A stretch of 64,000 nt of DNA from Nocardioides sp. Arc9.136. Lineage in GTDB: Bacteria > Actinomycetota > Actinomycetes > Propionibacteriales > Nocardioidaceae. The position numbers were made by a program, and so were the translations under genes. The DNA is taken from positions 4,103,001 through 4,167,000 of the forward strand of contig NZ_CP113431.1 of NCBI RefSeq assembly GCF_030506255.1, in the 5' to 3' direction. The notes below the pieces were generated by a model that ran no database searches, was not told the origin of the DNA, and was given only the letters and a program-made list of their open reading frames with translations. Below are positions 52,658 to 62,170 of the stretch, in pieces (within the stretch, counting starts at the first letter, position 1; the number at the start of each line of letters is the position of its first letter).

Positions 52658-53914
52658 TCAGGCCGCGGCGGCGACCTCGGTCCGCTCGCCACCCTGGCGG
52701 CGGGCCAGCTGGTCGAGGCGGGCCTGGGCGGCGCGGCGCGTCTTGCGGTCGCCGGTCGTCATCTTCCACAGCAGCGCGAGCTGCTGGGGGGCGTTCGAGC
52801 GGTTGGTCGTGGCCAGCCACCCGTTGGGCAGCGAGAGCCGGACGACCTTGTGCCAGGCGCTGCCGACCTGCGCGGGCAGGGAGGCCTCGTGGTAGTTCAG
52901 GTCGTACTTCTCGAACAGCGCCTTGACCCGCGGCGCGACCTCGGCGTACCGGTTCGAGGGCAGGTCGGGGAAGAGGTGGTGCTCGATCTGGTGCGAGAGG
53001 TTGCCGGTCATCAGGTGCATGAACTTCGAGCCGGAGATGTTGGCCGAGCCGAGCATCTGGCGGACGTACCACTCGCCGCGGGTCTCGTTCTCGGGGATCG
53101 AGGCCTTCTCGAAGGTCTCGACGCCCTCGGGGAAGTGGCCGCACATGATCACCGAGTGCGACCAGAGGTTGCGGACCAGGTTGGCGGTGAAGTTCGCGGC
53201 CAGGGTCGGCAGGAAGGACCCGGTCGGGATGGCGAGGCCGGGGTTGACGACGTAGTCCTTGGTGGCCTGCTTGCGGATCTTGCGCAGGGTGTTGCGGGCG
53301 TTCTTCTTGAACGTCTCGCTGCGCTTCTCCTTCGGCACCGACAGGTTCTTGCCGAGCTCGAGGTCGTAGGCGGCGATGCCGTACTCGAAGAAGCAGGCGT
53401 TGAGGAAGTTCCACAGCGGCTGGCCCAGGTACATCGGGTACCAGCGCTGGTCCTCGTCGACGCGCATGATGCCGTAGCCGAGGTCGTTGTCCTTGCCGAC
53501 GATGTTCGTGTAGGTGTGGTGGACCTCGTTGTGGGAGTGCTTCCAGCCGTCGGCGGTCGAGGCGTTGTCCCACTCCCAGGTGGTGGAGTGGATCTTCGGG
53601 TCACGCATCCAGTCCCACTGGCCGTGCATGACGTTGTGGCCGATCTCCATGTTCTCGAGGATCTTGGCGATCGAGAGGCCGATCGTGCCGGCGATCCAGG
53701 CCGGGGGCAGCACGCTGACGAGCAGGACGGCCCGGGAGCCGAGCTCGAGCTTGCGCTGGACGTCGACGATGCGCCGGATGTACGCCGCGTCGCTCTCGCC
53801 CCGGCTGTCGATGACCTCCTGGCGGATCGCGTCGAGCTCGACGCCGATCTGCTCGATGTCCTCGGGGGTGAGGTGGGCGATGGGGCTCTCGGGCTTGCGG
53901 GTGATGGTCGTCAT
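52658..53914 (-). CDS. membrane fatty acid desaturase (DesA3-like)
   Basis: The 418-residue acyl-lipid/acyl-CoA desaturase has three histidine boxes: HNVMH (93-97), HSHNEVHH (126-133) and HQIEHH (308-313). The QIEHH form of the third box is typical of front-end and delta-6-type enzymes. It uses a di-iron centre and electrons from the ferredoxin-reductase-type protein encoded 18 nt upstream, like the DesA3/Rv3230c pair of mycobacteria. Position specificity cannot be read. Confidence 0.93.
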   Translation of the reverse strand: MTTITRKPESPIAHLTPEDIEQIGVELDAIRQEVIDSRGESDAAYIRRIVDVQRKLELGSRAVLLVSVLPPAWIAGTIGLSIAKILENMEIGHNVMHGQWDWMRDPKIHSTTWEWDNASTADGWKHSHNEVHHTYTNIVGKDNDLGYGIMRVDEDQRWYPMYLGQPLWNFLNACFFEYGIAAYDLELGKNLSVPKEKRSETFKKNARNTLRKIRKQATKDYVVNPGLAIPTGSFLPTLAANFTANLVRNLWSHSVIMCGHFPEGVETFEKASIPENETRGEWYVRQMLGSANISGSKFMHLMTGNLSHQIEHHLFPDLPSNRYAEVAPRVKALFEKYDLNYHEASLPAQVGSAWHKVVRLSLPNGWLATTNRSNAPQQLALLWKMTTGDRKTRRAAQARLDQLARRQGGERTEVAAAA

Positions 53915-53932
53915 CGGGTGTCTCCTTCGTCG

Positions 53933-55063
53933 TCAGTGGTCGATGGAGCAGGCACCGGCGGCGGTGCTGATGCAGGTCTGGATGGGGACGCCCTGCGGCC
54001 CGGTCTCACCGGGGACCGCGACGGTCAGCGCGCCGTTGCGCAGGTCGCGCACGGCGCCCTCGCGCATGGGCAGCACGCAGGCCATGCAGATGCCCATCCG
54101 GCAGCCGCTGGGCATGAGGACGCCGGCCTGCTCGGCGGCGTCGAGGATCGGGGTGGTGCCGTCGACCTCGAGGGTCGTCCCGGCGCCCGCGGTGCCGGTC
54201 AGCGTGACCGTGCCGCCGCCCTCGCCGTCGGCCGGTGCGAGGACCACGGGGCGGAAGCGCTCGGTGGTGAGGTCCAGGCCGCGGGCGGCGTGGTGCTCCT
54301 CGAGCGCGTCGAGCAGCCCCGCGGGGCCGCAGGCGTAGCTGAGCCGCTCGTCGAGGTCGGGCACGAGCTCGGCCAGCACGGCGACGTCGAGCAGGCCGTG
54401 CTGGTCGTCGAAGCGCTCGACGAGGCGGATCCGGCCCGAGGCGTCGAGCGCGCGCAGCTCGGCCCGGAAGATCGCGGCCGACTCCGTGGCGTTGACGTGC
54501 ACGAGCACGATGTCGGTCTCGGGCGCGACGGCCTTGGAGTGCAGGTTGCGCAGCATGCCGATGACCGGCGTGATGCCCGAGCCGCCGGTGACGAGCAGCA
54601 GCTTGGCCGGCAGCGGCTGGGGCAACACGAACTCGCCCTCCGCCTGCGCCAGCTGGAGCATCTGCCCCTTGCGCGCGGAGTGGACGAGGTGGTTGCTCAC
54701 CACGCCGCCCGGGATCGCCTTGACGGTGATGCTGACGCAGCCGTCGGGGCGCGGGCCGTGGGTCAGGGAGTAGGTGCGCCACAGGCGCACGCCCTCGACG
54801 TCGACGCCGACGCGGACGTACTGCCCCGGCACGTGGCCGGTCCAGTCGCGGCCCGGCTTGAGCACGATCGTGGCGGACTCGGGCGTCTCCGGCAGGACCT
54901 GGACGATCCGGCCACGCAGCTCGGCGCCCGAGCGCAGGGGGTGGAAGACGTCGAGCACGTCGTCGAGCTCCAGCGGGGTGACCGCGGACTCCGCGACGCG
55001 GCGCAGGACGCTCCGGAGCGAACGGCCGCGGGGCGCGGCGAACGGTTCGGCAGCGGTGGTCAT
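53933..55063 (-). CDS. FAD/2Fe-2S oxidoreductase, electron donor to the desaturase
   Basis: This 376-residue protein has an FAD-binding domain (RTYS 96-99), an NAD(P)H domain (TGGSGITP 159-166; CGP about 245) and a C-terminal plant-type [2Fe-2S] domain with Cys321, Cys326, Cys329 and Cys364. It should pass electrons from NADPH to the desaturase. The operon order (reductase first, desaturase second) supports this. It is divergent from a PucR-type regulator. Confidence 0.93.
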   Translation of the reverse strand: MTTAAEPFAAPRGRSLRSVLRRVAESAVTPLELDDVLDVFHPLRSGAELRGRIVQVLPETPESATIVLKPGRDWTGHVPGQYVRVGVDVEGVRLWRTYSLTHGPRPDGCVSITVKAIPGGVVSNHLVHSARKGQMLQLAQAEGEFVLPQPLPAKLLLVTGGSGITPVIGMLRNLHSKAVAPETDIVLVHVNATESAAIFRAELRALDASGRIRLVERFDDQHGLLDVAVLAELVPDLDERLSYACGPAGLLDALEEHHAARGLDLTTERFRPVVLAPADGEGGGTVTLTGTAGAGTTLEVDGTTPILDAAEQAGVLMPSGCRMGICMACVLPMREGAVRDLRNGALTVAVPGETGPQGVPIQTCISTAAGACSIDH

Positions 55064-55193
55064 GCACCTACTGTGCTAGATCGGCGGAGTAAAGTCCTGT
55101 CCGCGGGACGTGAACCGGGCGAGACTTGTTGTTCGCAGGTGACAAAAACTCATCCGCGCGGCCCGCACAGACGCTGTGGCACAGGAGGATCCG

Positions 55194-56429
55194 ATGGTAC
55201 GACGCGAGCCGCGCCAGCTGCCCGCCGCAGCCCTGCGCCTCCCGGCCGAGGCGGTCGCGGCCATGCGCGCGGAGCTGCCGGCGGTCGCCGAGCACGTCGT
55301 GCAGACCATCGTCGAGGAGGTGCCGAGCTACGAGGCGGCCTTCGACGGGCCGATGGGCGAGACGATCCGCAACGCGGTCCAGCTCGCGCTCGGCGGCTTC
55401 CTCACCCTGGCCGCCGGCCGCCGCGGCGTGGACCTGCGGACGCCCGCGCCCGCGATGGAGGGTGCCTACCAGCTCGGGCGCGGCGAGGCGCGCAGCGAGC
55501 GGACCACCGACGCCCTGCTCGCGGCGTACCGCATCGGCGCGCGGGTGTCCTGGCGCGAGATGTCGAGCCGGGCCGTCGCGGCCGGGCTCGACGGGGAGAC
55601 CCTCGCGGCGTTCGCGGAGCTCGTCTTCGCCTACATCGACGAGCTGTCCGCCGCCAGCGTCGCCGGCCACACCGACGAGCTGGCGACGACCGGCCGGGTC
55701 CGCGCGCGCATGCTCGAGCGGCTGGCGCGCGCCCTGCTCGACGGCTCGCCCGAGGACGCCGTGGTCGACGCCGCCGACAAGGCCGACTGGAACCTCCCGA
55801 CCACCCTCACCGCCGTGCTGGTGCCCCGCTCGCAGGTGCGTCCGGTGCTCGGCAGCGTCCCGGCGGCGACCATCGACGCCGGCGAGCTGCCCGGGGCCGA
55901 GGACGTCGACGTCCTGCTCGTCCCGGACGCGCACGGCCGCGCGCGGGGGGCCCTGCTGCGGACGCTGCGGGGCCGCGGCGCCGTCGCCGGACCCGCCCGG
56001 CCGTGGGCCGAGGCACGCACCTCCTACCTGCGTGCCCGTCGCGCCCACGCGCTCGGGCTGCGCGACGACACCGAGGCGCACCTGCCCGAGCTGGTCCTCA
56101 CCGCCGACCCCGAGGCGCTCGCCGACCTCCGGGCGCAGGCCCTGGCACCGCTCGCCGACGTTCGACCGGCGACCGCGGAGAAGCTCACGGAGACGCTGCG
56201 CTCCTGGCTGCTGCACCAGGGCCGGCGCGAGGACGTCGCGGCCGACCTCTTCGTGCACCCCCAGACGGTCCGCTACCGCCTCGGTCAGCTGCGTGACCTC
56301 TACGGCGACCGGCTGGAGGACCCGGCGACCGTCCTCAGGCTGACGCTCGCCCTGGGGGTCGCGGAGCCCTCGGACCAGCCGACCTCGGACACGCCGGCGG
56401 GCGGGTCGGCGAGGGACCCCGAGCATTAG
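55194..56429 (+). CDS. PucR/CdaR-type helix-turn-helix regulator
   Basis: This 411-residue protein has a helical N-terminal sensor region, a central GGDEF-like domain remnant and a C-terminal PucR helix-turn-helix (DLFVHPQTVRYRLGQLRDLYG). The ATG at 55194 has AGGAGG 7 nt upstream; an in-frame GTG at 55176 lies before that site and is less likely. It is divergent from the reductase-desaturase pair by about 130 nt, which suggests that it senses fatty-acid or membrane state. A small palindrome (GTCC-GCG-GGAC) lies in the shared intergenic region. Confidence 0.88.
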   Translation: MVRREPRQLPAAALRLPAEAVAAMRAELPAVAEHVVQTIVEEVPSYEAAFDGPMGETIRNAVQLALGGFLTLAAGRRGVDLRTPAPAMEGAYQLGRGEARSERTTDALLAAYRIGARVSWREMSSRAVAAGLDGETLAAFAELVFAYIDELSAASVAGHTDELATTGRVRARMLERLARALLDGSPEDAVVDAADKADWNLPTTLTAVLVPRSQVRPVLGSVPAATIDAGELPGAEDVDVLLVPDAHGRARGALLRTLRGRGAVAGPARPWAEARTSYLRARRAHALGLRDDTEAHLPELVLTADPEALADLRAQALAPLADVRPATAEKLTETLRSWLLHQGRREDVAADLFVHPQTVRYRLGQLRDLYGDRLEDPATVLRLTLALGVAEPSDQPTSDTPAGGSARDPEH

Positions 56430-56511
56430 TACAGATTTCACCAATCCGGCTCGCACAAGACACCGAACCCCCTCGGCAAGGGAGCACGACACACCATCGA
56501 GAGGGAGAACC

Positions 56512-57147
56512 ATGAAGCACCGCATCGCCGCAGCAGCCGTCGCCGTACTGGCCACCTCGACCGCCGTCGCCGGCGCCCCGGCCCAGGCCGCCGACGCCCC
56601 CGCCAAGGCCGCGAAGGCCGGCACCACCAGCCTCGCGGAGGTCCTCGCCGCCGACGGCACCAAGCTCGACAAGAACGGGAAGGACTTCGACCTCACCGAG
56701 GCCGCCGTCCTCGCCGTCCTCGACGCCAAGCCCGGCAGCCCGGTCGGCCTGCTCGCCCAGGGCGGCAAGCGCGCCACCGCCTTCATCCCCACCGACAACG
56801 CCTTCCGCCTGCTGGTCAGGGACCTCAAGGGCTTCGCCCCGAAGACCGAGGCCAAGACGCTCAAGCAGGTCGCCAAGCTCGGCGTCGACACCATCGAGAC
56901 CGTGCTGCTCTACCACGTGGTCGCCGGCAAGACGCTGACCTCCGACAAGGTGCTGGCCGCCGAGGGCTCCAAGGTCGCCACCGCCCAGGGCGGCTCCATC
57001 AAGGTCCACGTGATCAAGGGCAAGGTCACCCTCCTCGACGCCGACAAGGACGACCGCAACCCGCGGGTCGTCGTCCTCGACATCAACAAGGGCAACAAGC
57101 AGGTCGGCCACGCGATCGACCGCGTGCTGCGCCCGGTCGACCTCTGA
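56512..57147 (+). CDS. secreted fasciclin-domain protein
   Basis: The 211-residue protein has a Sec signal peptide (cleavage likely after AQA, residue 26), then one FAS1 domain with the FIPTDNAF box (91-98) and the YHVVAG box (134-139). FAS1 proteins mediate adhesion or bind cell-wall partners. GAGAGGGAG precedes the ATG. A terminator follows at 57200. Confidence 0.93.
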   Translation: MKHRIAAAAVAVLATSTAVAGAPAQAADAPAKAAKAGTTSLAEVLAADGTKLDKNGKDFDLTEAAVLAVLDAKPGSPVGLLAQGGKRATAFIPTDNAFRLLVRDLKGFAPKTEAKTLKQVAKLGVDTIETVLLYHVVAGKTLTSDKVLAAEGSKVATAQGGSIKVHVIKGKVTLLDADKDDRNPRVVVLDINKGNKQVGHAIDRVLRPVDL

Positions 57148-57199
57148 TCCACCGGCACCACCGGCACCACCGGCACCACTCGCTCCACCCGCCTCGCCC

Positions 57200-57228
57200 A
57201 GGGGTCCCCGGCCACGCCGGGGGCCCCT
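57200..57228 (+). terminator. hairpin terminator after the fasciclin gene
   Basis: A 13-bp stem (AGGGGTCCCCGGC with GCCGGGGGCCCCT, one G-T pair) around a 3-nt loop. A short CACCGG microrepeat (about 57150-57178) precedes it. Confidence 0.75.
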
Positions 57229-57319
57229 GCGCGTGCGGCAGGGTGTCGGAGCGCACCGTTCCCGCACTGCTCGGTCCGGGCACCGGCCCCCCGTCCTTCC
57301 CGCGACAGCTGGAGAACCC

Positions 57320-58285
57320 GTGACCCTCCCCACGACGGCCCGCCGCACGCTGGCCGCCCTGCTCACCGCACCCCTGCTCGCCGCCTCCCTCGTCGGCTGC
57401 AGCGACGACGACGCGGACCCGGACACCTCGCCGGTCAGCCCGTCCTCGACGATCCCGCGCACCGACGGGCCGAGCCCGCTCGCCACCCCCGAGCCGGGCC
57501 GCTTCCCGACGTACGTCGCGATCGGTGACTCCTTCACCGCCGCTCCGCTCGCGGGCCCGACGGGCGACCAGTCCTGCCTGCGCTCCGCGCAGAACTACCC
57601 CGCCCAGGTGGCCGAGGCGCTCGGTGCCCGGCTGACCGACGTCAGCTGCACCGGCGCCGACACCGCCGCGCTCGTCGGGGCCCAGCGGGTGCTCCAGGGC
57701 GGGGCCGTGCCGCCGCAGCTCCAGGCGCTGCAGCCCGACACGAGCCTGGTCACGATCGGCATCGGCGGCAACGACTTCGGCATCTACAGCACCCTGACCG
57801 GCTCCTGCGTGCAGGCCGCCCAGCAGGACCCCGACGGCTCGCCGTGCCGCACCACCCTCGGCCGCGACGGCGTCGCGGAGCTGCGCTCGAACATCCGTAC
57901 CGTCGGCGACCGGCTCGTCGCCGTCGTCGAGGGGGTCCGGAACCGCGCCCCGGAGGCGGAGGTCGTCGTGGTCGGCTACCCCGAGATCGTCCCGTCGGAC
58001 CGCACCTGCCCCGACCTGCTCCCGCTCGCCACCGGCGACTACCCCTTCGCGGCGGCCATGAACGAGCTGCTCGCCGACGTCCAGGAGGAGGCCGCCGAGC
58101 GCGCCGACGTGCCGTACGTCGACCTCTACGCCGCCAGCGACGGCCACGACGTCTGCTCGGACGACCCCTGGATCAACGGCCGCACCACCAGCGCCGCCAC
58201 CGCGCTGGCCTTCCACCCGCTCAAGGTCGAGCAGGAGGCCGTCGCCGGCCTGGTGCTGGAGAAGCTCGCCGACGACGAGGACTGA
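57320..58285 (+). CDS. SGNH/GDSL-family hydrolase lipoprotein
   Basis: This 321-residue protein has a lipoprotein signal peptide (LVGC, Cys27) and a Ser/Thr/Pro linker. Its SGNH domain shows block I GDSF (Ser71), block III GGND (149-152) and the catalytic His299 (ALAFHP). It is an extracellular esterase or lipase attached to the membrane. The GTG at 57320 is preceded by GGAGA. Two hairpins follow the stop. Confidence 0.92.
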   Translation: MTLPTTARRTLAALLTAPLLAASLVGCSDDDADPDTSPVSPSSTIPRTDGPSPLATPEPGRFPTYVAIGDSFTAAPLAGPTGDQSCLRSAQNYPAQVAEALGARLTDVSCTGADTAALVGAQRVLQGGAVPPQLQALQPDTSLVTIGIGGNDFGIYSTLTGSCVQAAQQDPDGSPCRTTLGRDGVAELRSNIRTVGDRLVAVVEGVRNRAPEAEVVVVGYPEIVPSDRTCPDLLPLATGDYPFAAAMNELLADVQEEAAERADVPYVDLYAASDGHDVCSDDPWINGRTTSAATALAFHPLKVEQEAVAGLVLEKLADDED

Positions 58286-58327
58286 CCCGGTCCGGTCGAC
58301 AGCCCGCGCTCCGCGGCCGATGTTGCC

Positions 58328-58388
58328 GCTTCACGGCCATTGCAAAGGCCGTGAAGCATCAGCATCCCAAGTTGACTTGGGATGCTGA
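58328..58388. terminator. two perfect tandem hairpins between convergent genes
   Basis: The first stem is GCTTCACGGCC/GGCCGTGAAGC (58328-58338 with 58347-58357, 8-nt loop). The second is CAGCATCCCAAG/CTTGGGATGCTG (58360-58371 with 58376-58387, TTGA loop), with one further T/A pair. The stretch is AT-richer than its surroundings and lies between convergent genes, so it should stop transcription both ways. Confidence 0.8.
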
Positions 58389-58398
58389 CGCTTCCCTG

Positions 58399-59928
58399 TC
58401 ACATCTCCCGGTGGACGACCGCCCCGGCGACGACGGTGAGGGCGACGTGGGTGCCGCGGAGGGCGGCGCCGGCGTCGGCCGTGGAGGCGTGGGCGGCGAG
58501 GGGGTCGGCGTCGACGAGGACGAGGTCGCCGCGGGAGCCGACGCCGACGGTGGGCTGGCCGTCCACGGAGGCGGCGAGGGCCTCCTGGACCGACAGCGCC
58601 TGCTCGCCGTGCCACGGCCCGCGCTCGTCGGCGCTGCGGTGGACGGCGGCCGCGACGGCGAGCCACGGGTCCAGCGGGGAGACCGGCGCGTCCGAGCCGA
58701 GCACGAGCTCGACGCCGTCGTCGAGCATCCACCGGAACGCGAAGCAGCGGGCCGACCGCTCGCCCCAGATCTTCTCCGTCAGGTCGCGGTCGTCGAGCAG
58801 GTGCGCGGGCTGCACGCTGGCCCGGATGCCCAGCTCGGCCATCCGGCGCACGTCGTCGCGACCGACCATCTGGGCGTGCTCGACGGAGCCGCGCGCGCCC
58901 GTGGCGGCGTACGACGCGAGCGCCTCGGCGACGGCCGCGTCACCGATGGCGTGGGTGGCGACCTCGAGGCCGGCGGCGTGGGCGCGGGCGAGGTGCTCGC
59001 GCAGCTCGTCGCCGGAGAGGTTGGGCTGTCCGGCGGGGTACTCCAGGCGGTGGGCGTCGCCGTACGGCTCGCAGCACCACGCCGTGCGGGTGTTCAGCGA
59101 GCCGTCGCTGATGATCTTCAGCGACCCCATCGTGAGGAGCGGCCCGCAGCCGGGGAGCGCCTCGCCGGTGCGCAGGCCGAGGGCGATGACGTCGTCGAGG
59201 TGCTCGGCGTACGTCGCGGCGCGCACCCGCAGCAGGTCGGCGCCGGAGTGCCACCGCTCCACCCAGTCCATCGGCCCGCGCCCGAACTCGAAGTCGACGA
59301 GCCCGACGACGCCCAGCGCGGCCGCGGTCTCGAGCGAGCGGCGGTAGGCCTCGGGCGAGGTCCCCTCGTTGCCGACCAGGCTGACCAGGCGCGGGTACGC
59401 CGCGAACCACTCGGTCTCGCGGACCACCGAGTCGCGCACCGGCATGGCGAGGTGCAGCAGCGCGGTCGTGTTGAGCCAGGCGTGGTGCCCGTCGCCGCTG
59501 ATCAGCACCACCGGCGTCTGCCCGGAGACCGCGTCGAGCTCGGACACGGTGACCTCGCGGTCCCAGCCGCCGGAACGGTGGCCCCACCCGATGACGGGCT
59601 GGTCGGGGTGCTCGGCGACGCGTTCGGCGACCGCGCGGGTGACGTCCTCCGGCGTGCGGGCGGCACCGAGGTCGAGCCGCTGGGAGGCGAGCGTCCACTG
59701 ACCCATGTGCACGTGCTGGTCCCACAGCCCGGGGAGCAGCCAGCGTCCGGCGGCGTCGACCTCCTCGACCGCGTCGCCGGCCGGCGGGTCGAGGCGCGGG
59801 GCGACCGCGGTCACCGTGCCGCCCTCCACGAGCACGTCGACCGGCTCGGAGGCGGAGGGTCCGCCGGGGGCGGCGTCAACGGGTCGCAGCGGCACCGGTC
59901 GGGCGTTGCGGACGAGCAGGCTGGTCAT
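58399..59928 (-). CDS. YtcJ-like metal-dependent amidohydrolase
   Basis: The 509-residue amidohydrolase-superfamily protein has the metal motif HVH (72-74, DQHVHMG), later histidines in ATHAIGD and EHAQMVG, and the C-terminal aspartate in LGSDAPVSP. It is a cytoplasmic hydrolase of unknown amide or ester substrate. The ATG at 59928 starts MTSLLVRNA. It is not linked to the 46-51 kb cluster by position or by operator sites. Confidence 0.88.
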   Translation of the reverse strand: MTSLLVRNARPVPLRPVDAAPGGPSASEPVDVLVEGGTVTAVAPRLDPPAGDAVEEVDAAGRWLLPGLWDQHVHMGQWTLASQRLDLGAARTPEDVTRAVAERVAEHPDQPVIGWGHRSGGWDREVTVSELDAVSGQTPVVLISGDGHHAWLNTTALLHLAMPVRDSVVRETEWFAAYPRLVSLVGNEGTSPEAYRRSLETAAALGVVGLVDFEFGRGPMDWVERWHSGADLLRVRAATYAEHLDDVIALGLRTGEALPGCGPLLTMGSLKIISDGSLNTRTAWCCEPYGDAHRLEYPAGQPNLSGDELREHLARAHAAGLEVATHAIGDAAVAEALASYAATGARGSVEHAQMVGRDDVRRMAELGIRASVQPAHLLDDRDLTEKIWGERSARCFAFRWMLDDGVELVLGSDAPVSPLDPWLAVAAAVHRSADERGPWHGEQALSVQEALAASVDGQPTVGVGSRGDLVLVDADPLAAHASTADAGAALRGTHVALTVVAGAVVHREM

Positions 59929-59975
59929 GGGGCAGAACGTAGTCGCGGCCCCGAACCCGTCTACCCTCGGGCGGC

Positions 59976-60629
59976 ATGAGGACGCGGCGGCCAGGGACGG
60001 TGGTCGTCGCCGTCGTCGCGGTGGTGCTGGCCGTCGTGGGGTTCGCCGGCGGGGCACTGCTGGCCGGCCTGCTCGACGAGGAGCCGCGCGCGCTGGCGAC
60101 CGCGGCGCCGGTGCCGGCGGTCTCGCCGTCCTACCCCGCGGACCCGCCCGCCGAGGTCGTCGCGGACCCGGACACCCCCGCGCTCGAGCCGGGGGTGCGC
60201 ACCCGGCCGGTGGAGATCGCGGTCGCCCCCTACGGGCTCCGCCTGCCGGTCCCGGTCGGGTGGACCCGCAGCGACTCCCAGCTCGGCGAGTGGAAGTGGT
60301 TCCCGCCGGACCAGCCGACCGACAACGCCTTCTTCCTGCGCGTCCGGCTCATCGGCGGCACCCAGACGCGGTCCTCCGCGCTGCAGCAGCGGCTCGACGA
60401 CCTCGGCGGCGCCTCGAGCGTCGAGGACCTCGTCGTCGAGTCGCGCGACGAGGCGGGGTTCACCGCGACGTACGTGCTGGACCGGTACCGCCGCGTGGCG
60501 ATGGAGCGGTTCCTCTCCGTCGACGGGGACACGGCGTACGCCGCGATCGCCCTCGTCGGGCGGGAGCGGGACCGGCGCGGCATGGCCGACCTCGTCGAGC
60601 GCATCGTGCGCGGGGCCACCACCTCCTGA
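59976..60629 (+). CDS. membrane-anchored protein with Mog1/PsbP-like extracytoplasmic domain
   Basis: The 217-residue protein has one N-terminal transmembrane helix (about 8-32), a Pro/Ala linker and an alpha/beta domain starting LRLPVPVGWTRSDSQ and ending GRERDRRGMADLVERIV. That layout resembles the extracytoplasmic part of the adjacent kinase (GVAVPGDWERV to RATANGVLDSV). No enzyme motif is visible. TACCCT lies 8 nt before the ATG. It is convergent with the kinase gene, with 8 nt between the stops. Confidence 0.7.
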   Translation: MRTRRPGTVVVAVVAVVLAVVGFAGGALLAGLLDEEPRALATAAPVPAVSPSYPADPPAEVVADPDTPALEPGVRTRPVEIAVAPYGLRLPVPVGWTRSDSQLGEWKWFPPDQPTDNAFFLRVRLIGGTQTRSSALQQRLDDLGGASSVEDLVVESRDEAGFTATYVLDRYRRVAMERFLSVDGDTAYAAIALVGRERDRRGMADLVERIVRGATTS

Positions 60630-60637
60630 GCCCGGCG

Positions 60638-62164
60638 TCAGATGCCGTAGGTGTCCACGCTGTCGAGCACGCCGTTCGCCGTGGCCCGGTCCGCGCTGCG
60701 GACCTGGACCCACAGCAGCCGGTTCCCGGCGACCTGGACCACCCGCTCGACGGTGATCCCGTCGGGGCAGCCGGTGTGGACGACCGTGCGCGAGGGGTCG
60801 CCGGTGGTCTCGGTGACCGGCTCCTGGGCCTCCTCGCACTCCGGGTGCTGCGGCATCGTCGTCGGCAGCTCGGTCCCGGGGAAGAGGCCGAGGAAGACGC
60901 CCTCGCCGCTCGTGGACGGCACGTTCCAGTCCGCGACGGTGCCGACGGAGAGGGCCGGGTAGGTCACGTCGTCGTTCGGCGGCGTCCACCCGTCGGCCGC
61001 CACCACCCGCTCCCAGTCGCCCGGCACCGCGACGCCCAGGCTGCCCTGGTCGTCGACGAGCCGCACCTGCTCGGTCCGGCCGGCATGCCAGAGGTAGCCG
61101 CCGGCCCCGCCCAGCAGGAGTGCCAGGCCGCCCACCAGCCCGGCCACCGCCCACCGCCGTCGAGACCTCGGCGCAGCCACGACGGCGGGGTCGGGTGCCG
61201 GCACGGGTCCAGGGACGGGCGCGGTCGCGACCGCCGCGGGCGGCGGGCCCGGGCGCGCGCCGGCCTGGGTGAGGTCGGGGTCCAGGGGCAGCGCGGGCGC
61301 CGCGGCGGCCGCGTCGTCCGCGCCCCACGGGCCCTCGCGCCAGCCCTCGAGGGACTCCTCGAGCGCCGCCACGAAGGACGCGACGTCGGGGAACCGCTCC
61401 TCGCGGTCGCGGGCCAGGGCGCGGCGGACCACGGCGTCGGTCGCCTCCGGCAGCGGCCGGTCCGGCGTCGGCAGCGGAGGCGGCGGGCCCGGGGCGGCGG
61501 CCGCGGTCAGCGTCGCGTGCGCGTACGGCGCGCGGCCGGCGAGCAGGAGGTAGGTGAGCACGGCGAGGGAGTACTGGTCCGCGCGCGCGTCGAGCGGCTC
61601 GGCCTGCGCCTGCTCGGGGGCCACGAACGTCGGCGTGCCCGCGACCATCGTCAACCGGGAGGACATGTCGAGCGCCTTGCCGAGCCCGAGGTCGCCGAGC
61701 ATCACGCGCACGGCGCCGTCGACGGTGCGGAACAGGACGTTGGCCGGCTTCACGTCGCGGTGGAGGATGCCGCGGGCGTGCAGCGCGGTCAGCCCCGCGC
61801 CGACCTGCCGGACCACCTCCACCGCCTGGGGCACGGTGAGGCCCTCGGCGCCGGGCTCCGCGTCGAGTCGGTCGGCGAGCGTGCCCTGGTCGGCGTAGGC
61901 CATCACCAGGTAGGGCCGCCCGTCCTCGAGCTCCCCGGCGTCGTACACCGGGACGACGTGGGGCGACTCGACCCGCCGCAGGTAGCGGCCCTCCTCCACG
62001 AACCGCTGCAGCACGTGGTGGTCCTCGGTCCAGTTGTCGGCGAGGACCTTGATCGCGACCGGGCTGTCGAGCTGCTCGTCGTAGGCCAGCCACACGGTCG
62101 CGAACCCGCCCGACCCGATCCGTCGACGCACCGCGTAGCGGCCGAGACGGGTGGGGTGGGACAC
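60638..62164 (-). CDS. transmembrane serine/threonine protein kinase
   Basis: The 508-residue kinase has the glycine loop GSGGFATV (17-24), Lys39, the catalytic loop HRDVKPAN (Asp137), a DLG in place of DFG (158-160) and APE at about 182-184. A Pro/Ala-rich juxtamembrane stretch, one transmembrane helix (about 345-365) and an extracytoplasmic sensor-like domain follow. The GTG at 62164 is supported by CATAAT exactly 6 nt upstream (leaderless). It is divergent from an ECF sigma factor 40 nt away. Confidence 0.92.
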   Translation of the reverse strand: MSHPTRLGRYAVRRRIGSGGFATVWLAYDEQLDSPVAIKVLADNWTEDHHVLQRFVEEGRYLRRVESPHVVPVYDAGELEDGRPYLVMAYADQGTLADRLDAEPGAEGLTVPQAVEVVRQVGAGLTALHARGILHRDVKPANVLFRTVDGAVRVMLGDLGLGKALDMSSRLTMVAGTPTFVAPEQAQAEPLDARADQYSLAVLTYLLLAGRAPYAHATLTAAAAPGPPPPLPTPDRPLPEATDAVVRRALARDREERFPDVASFVAALEESLEGWREGPWGADDAAAAAPALPLDPDLTQAGARPGPPPAAVATAPVPGPVPAPDPAVVAAPRSRRRWAVAGLVGGLALLLGGAGGYLWHAGRTEQVRLVDDQGSLGVAVPGDWERVVAADGWTPPNDDVTYPALSVGTVADWNVPSTSGEGVFLGLFPGTELPTTMPQHPECEEAQEPVTETTGDPSRTVVHTGCPDGITVERVVQVAGNRLLWVQVRSADRATANGVLDSVDTYGI

Positions 62165-62170
62165 GTCGGC

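Noticed and set aside
52850..56296. Plus-strand open frame of over 1,100 codons opposite the desaturase and reductase
   Set aside because: It is antisense to genes with complete histidine boxes and Fe-S cysteines, and its composition is that of a shadow frame.
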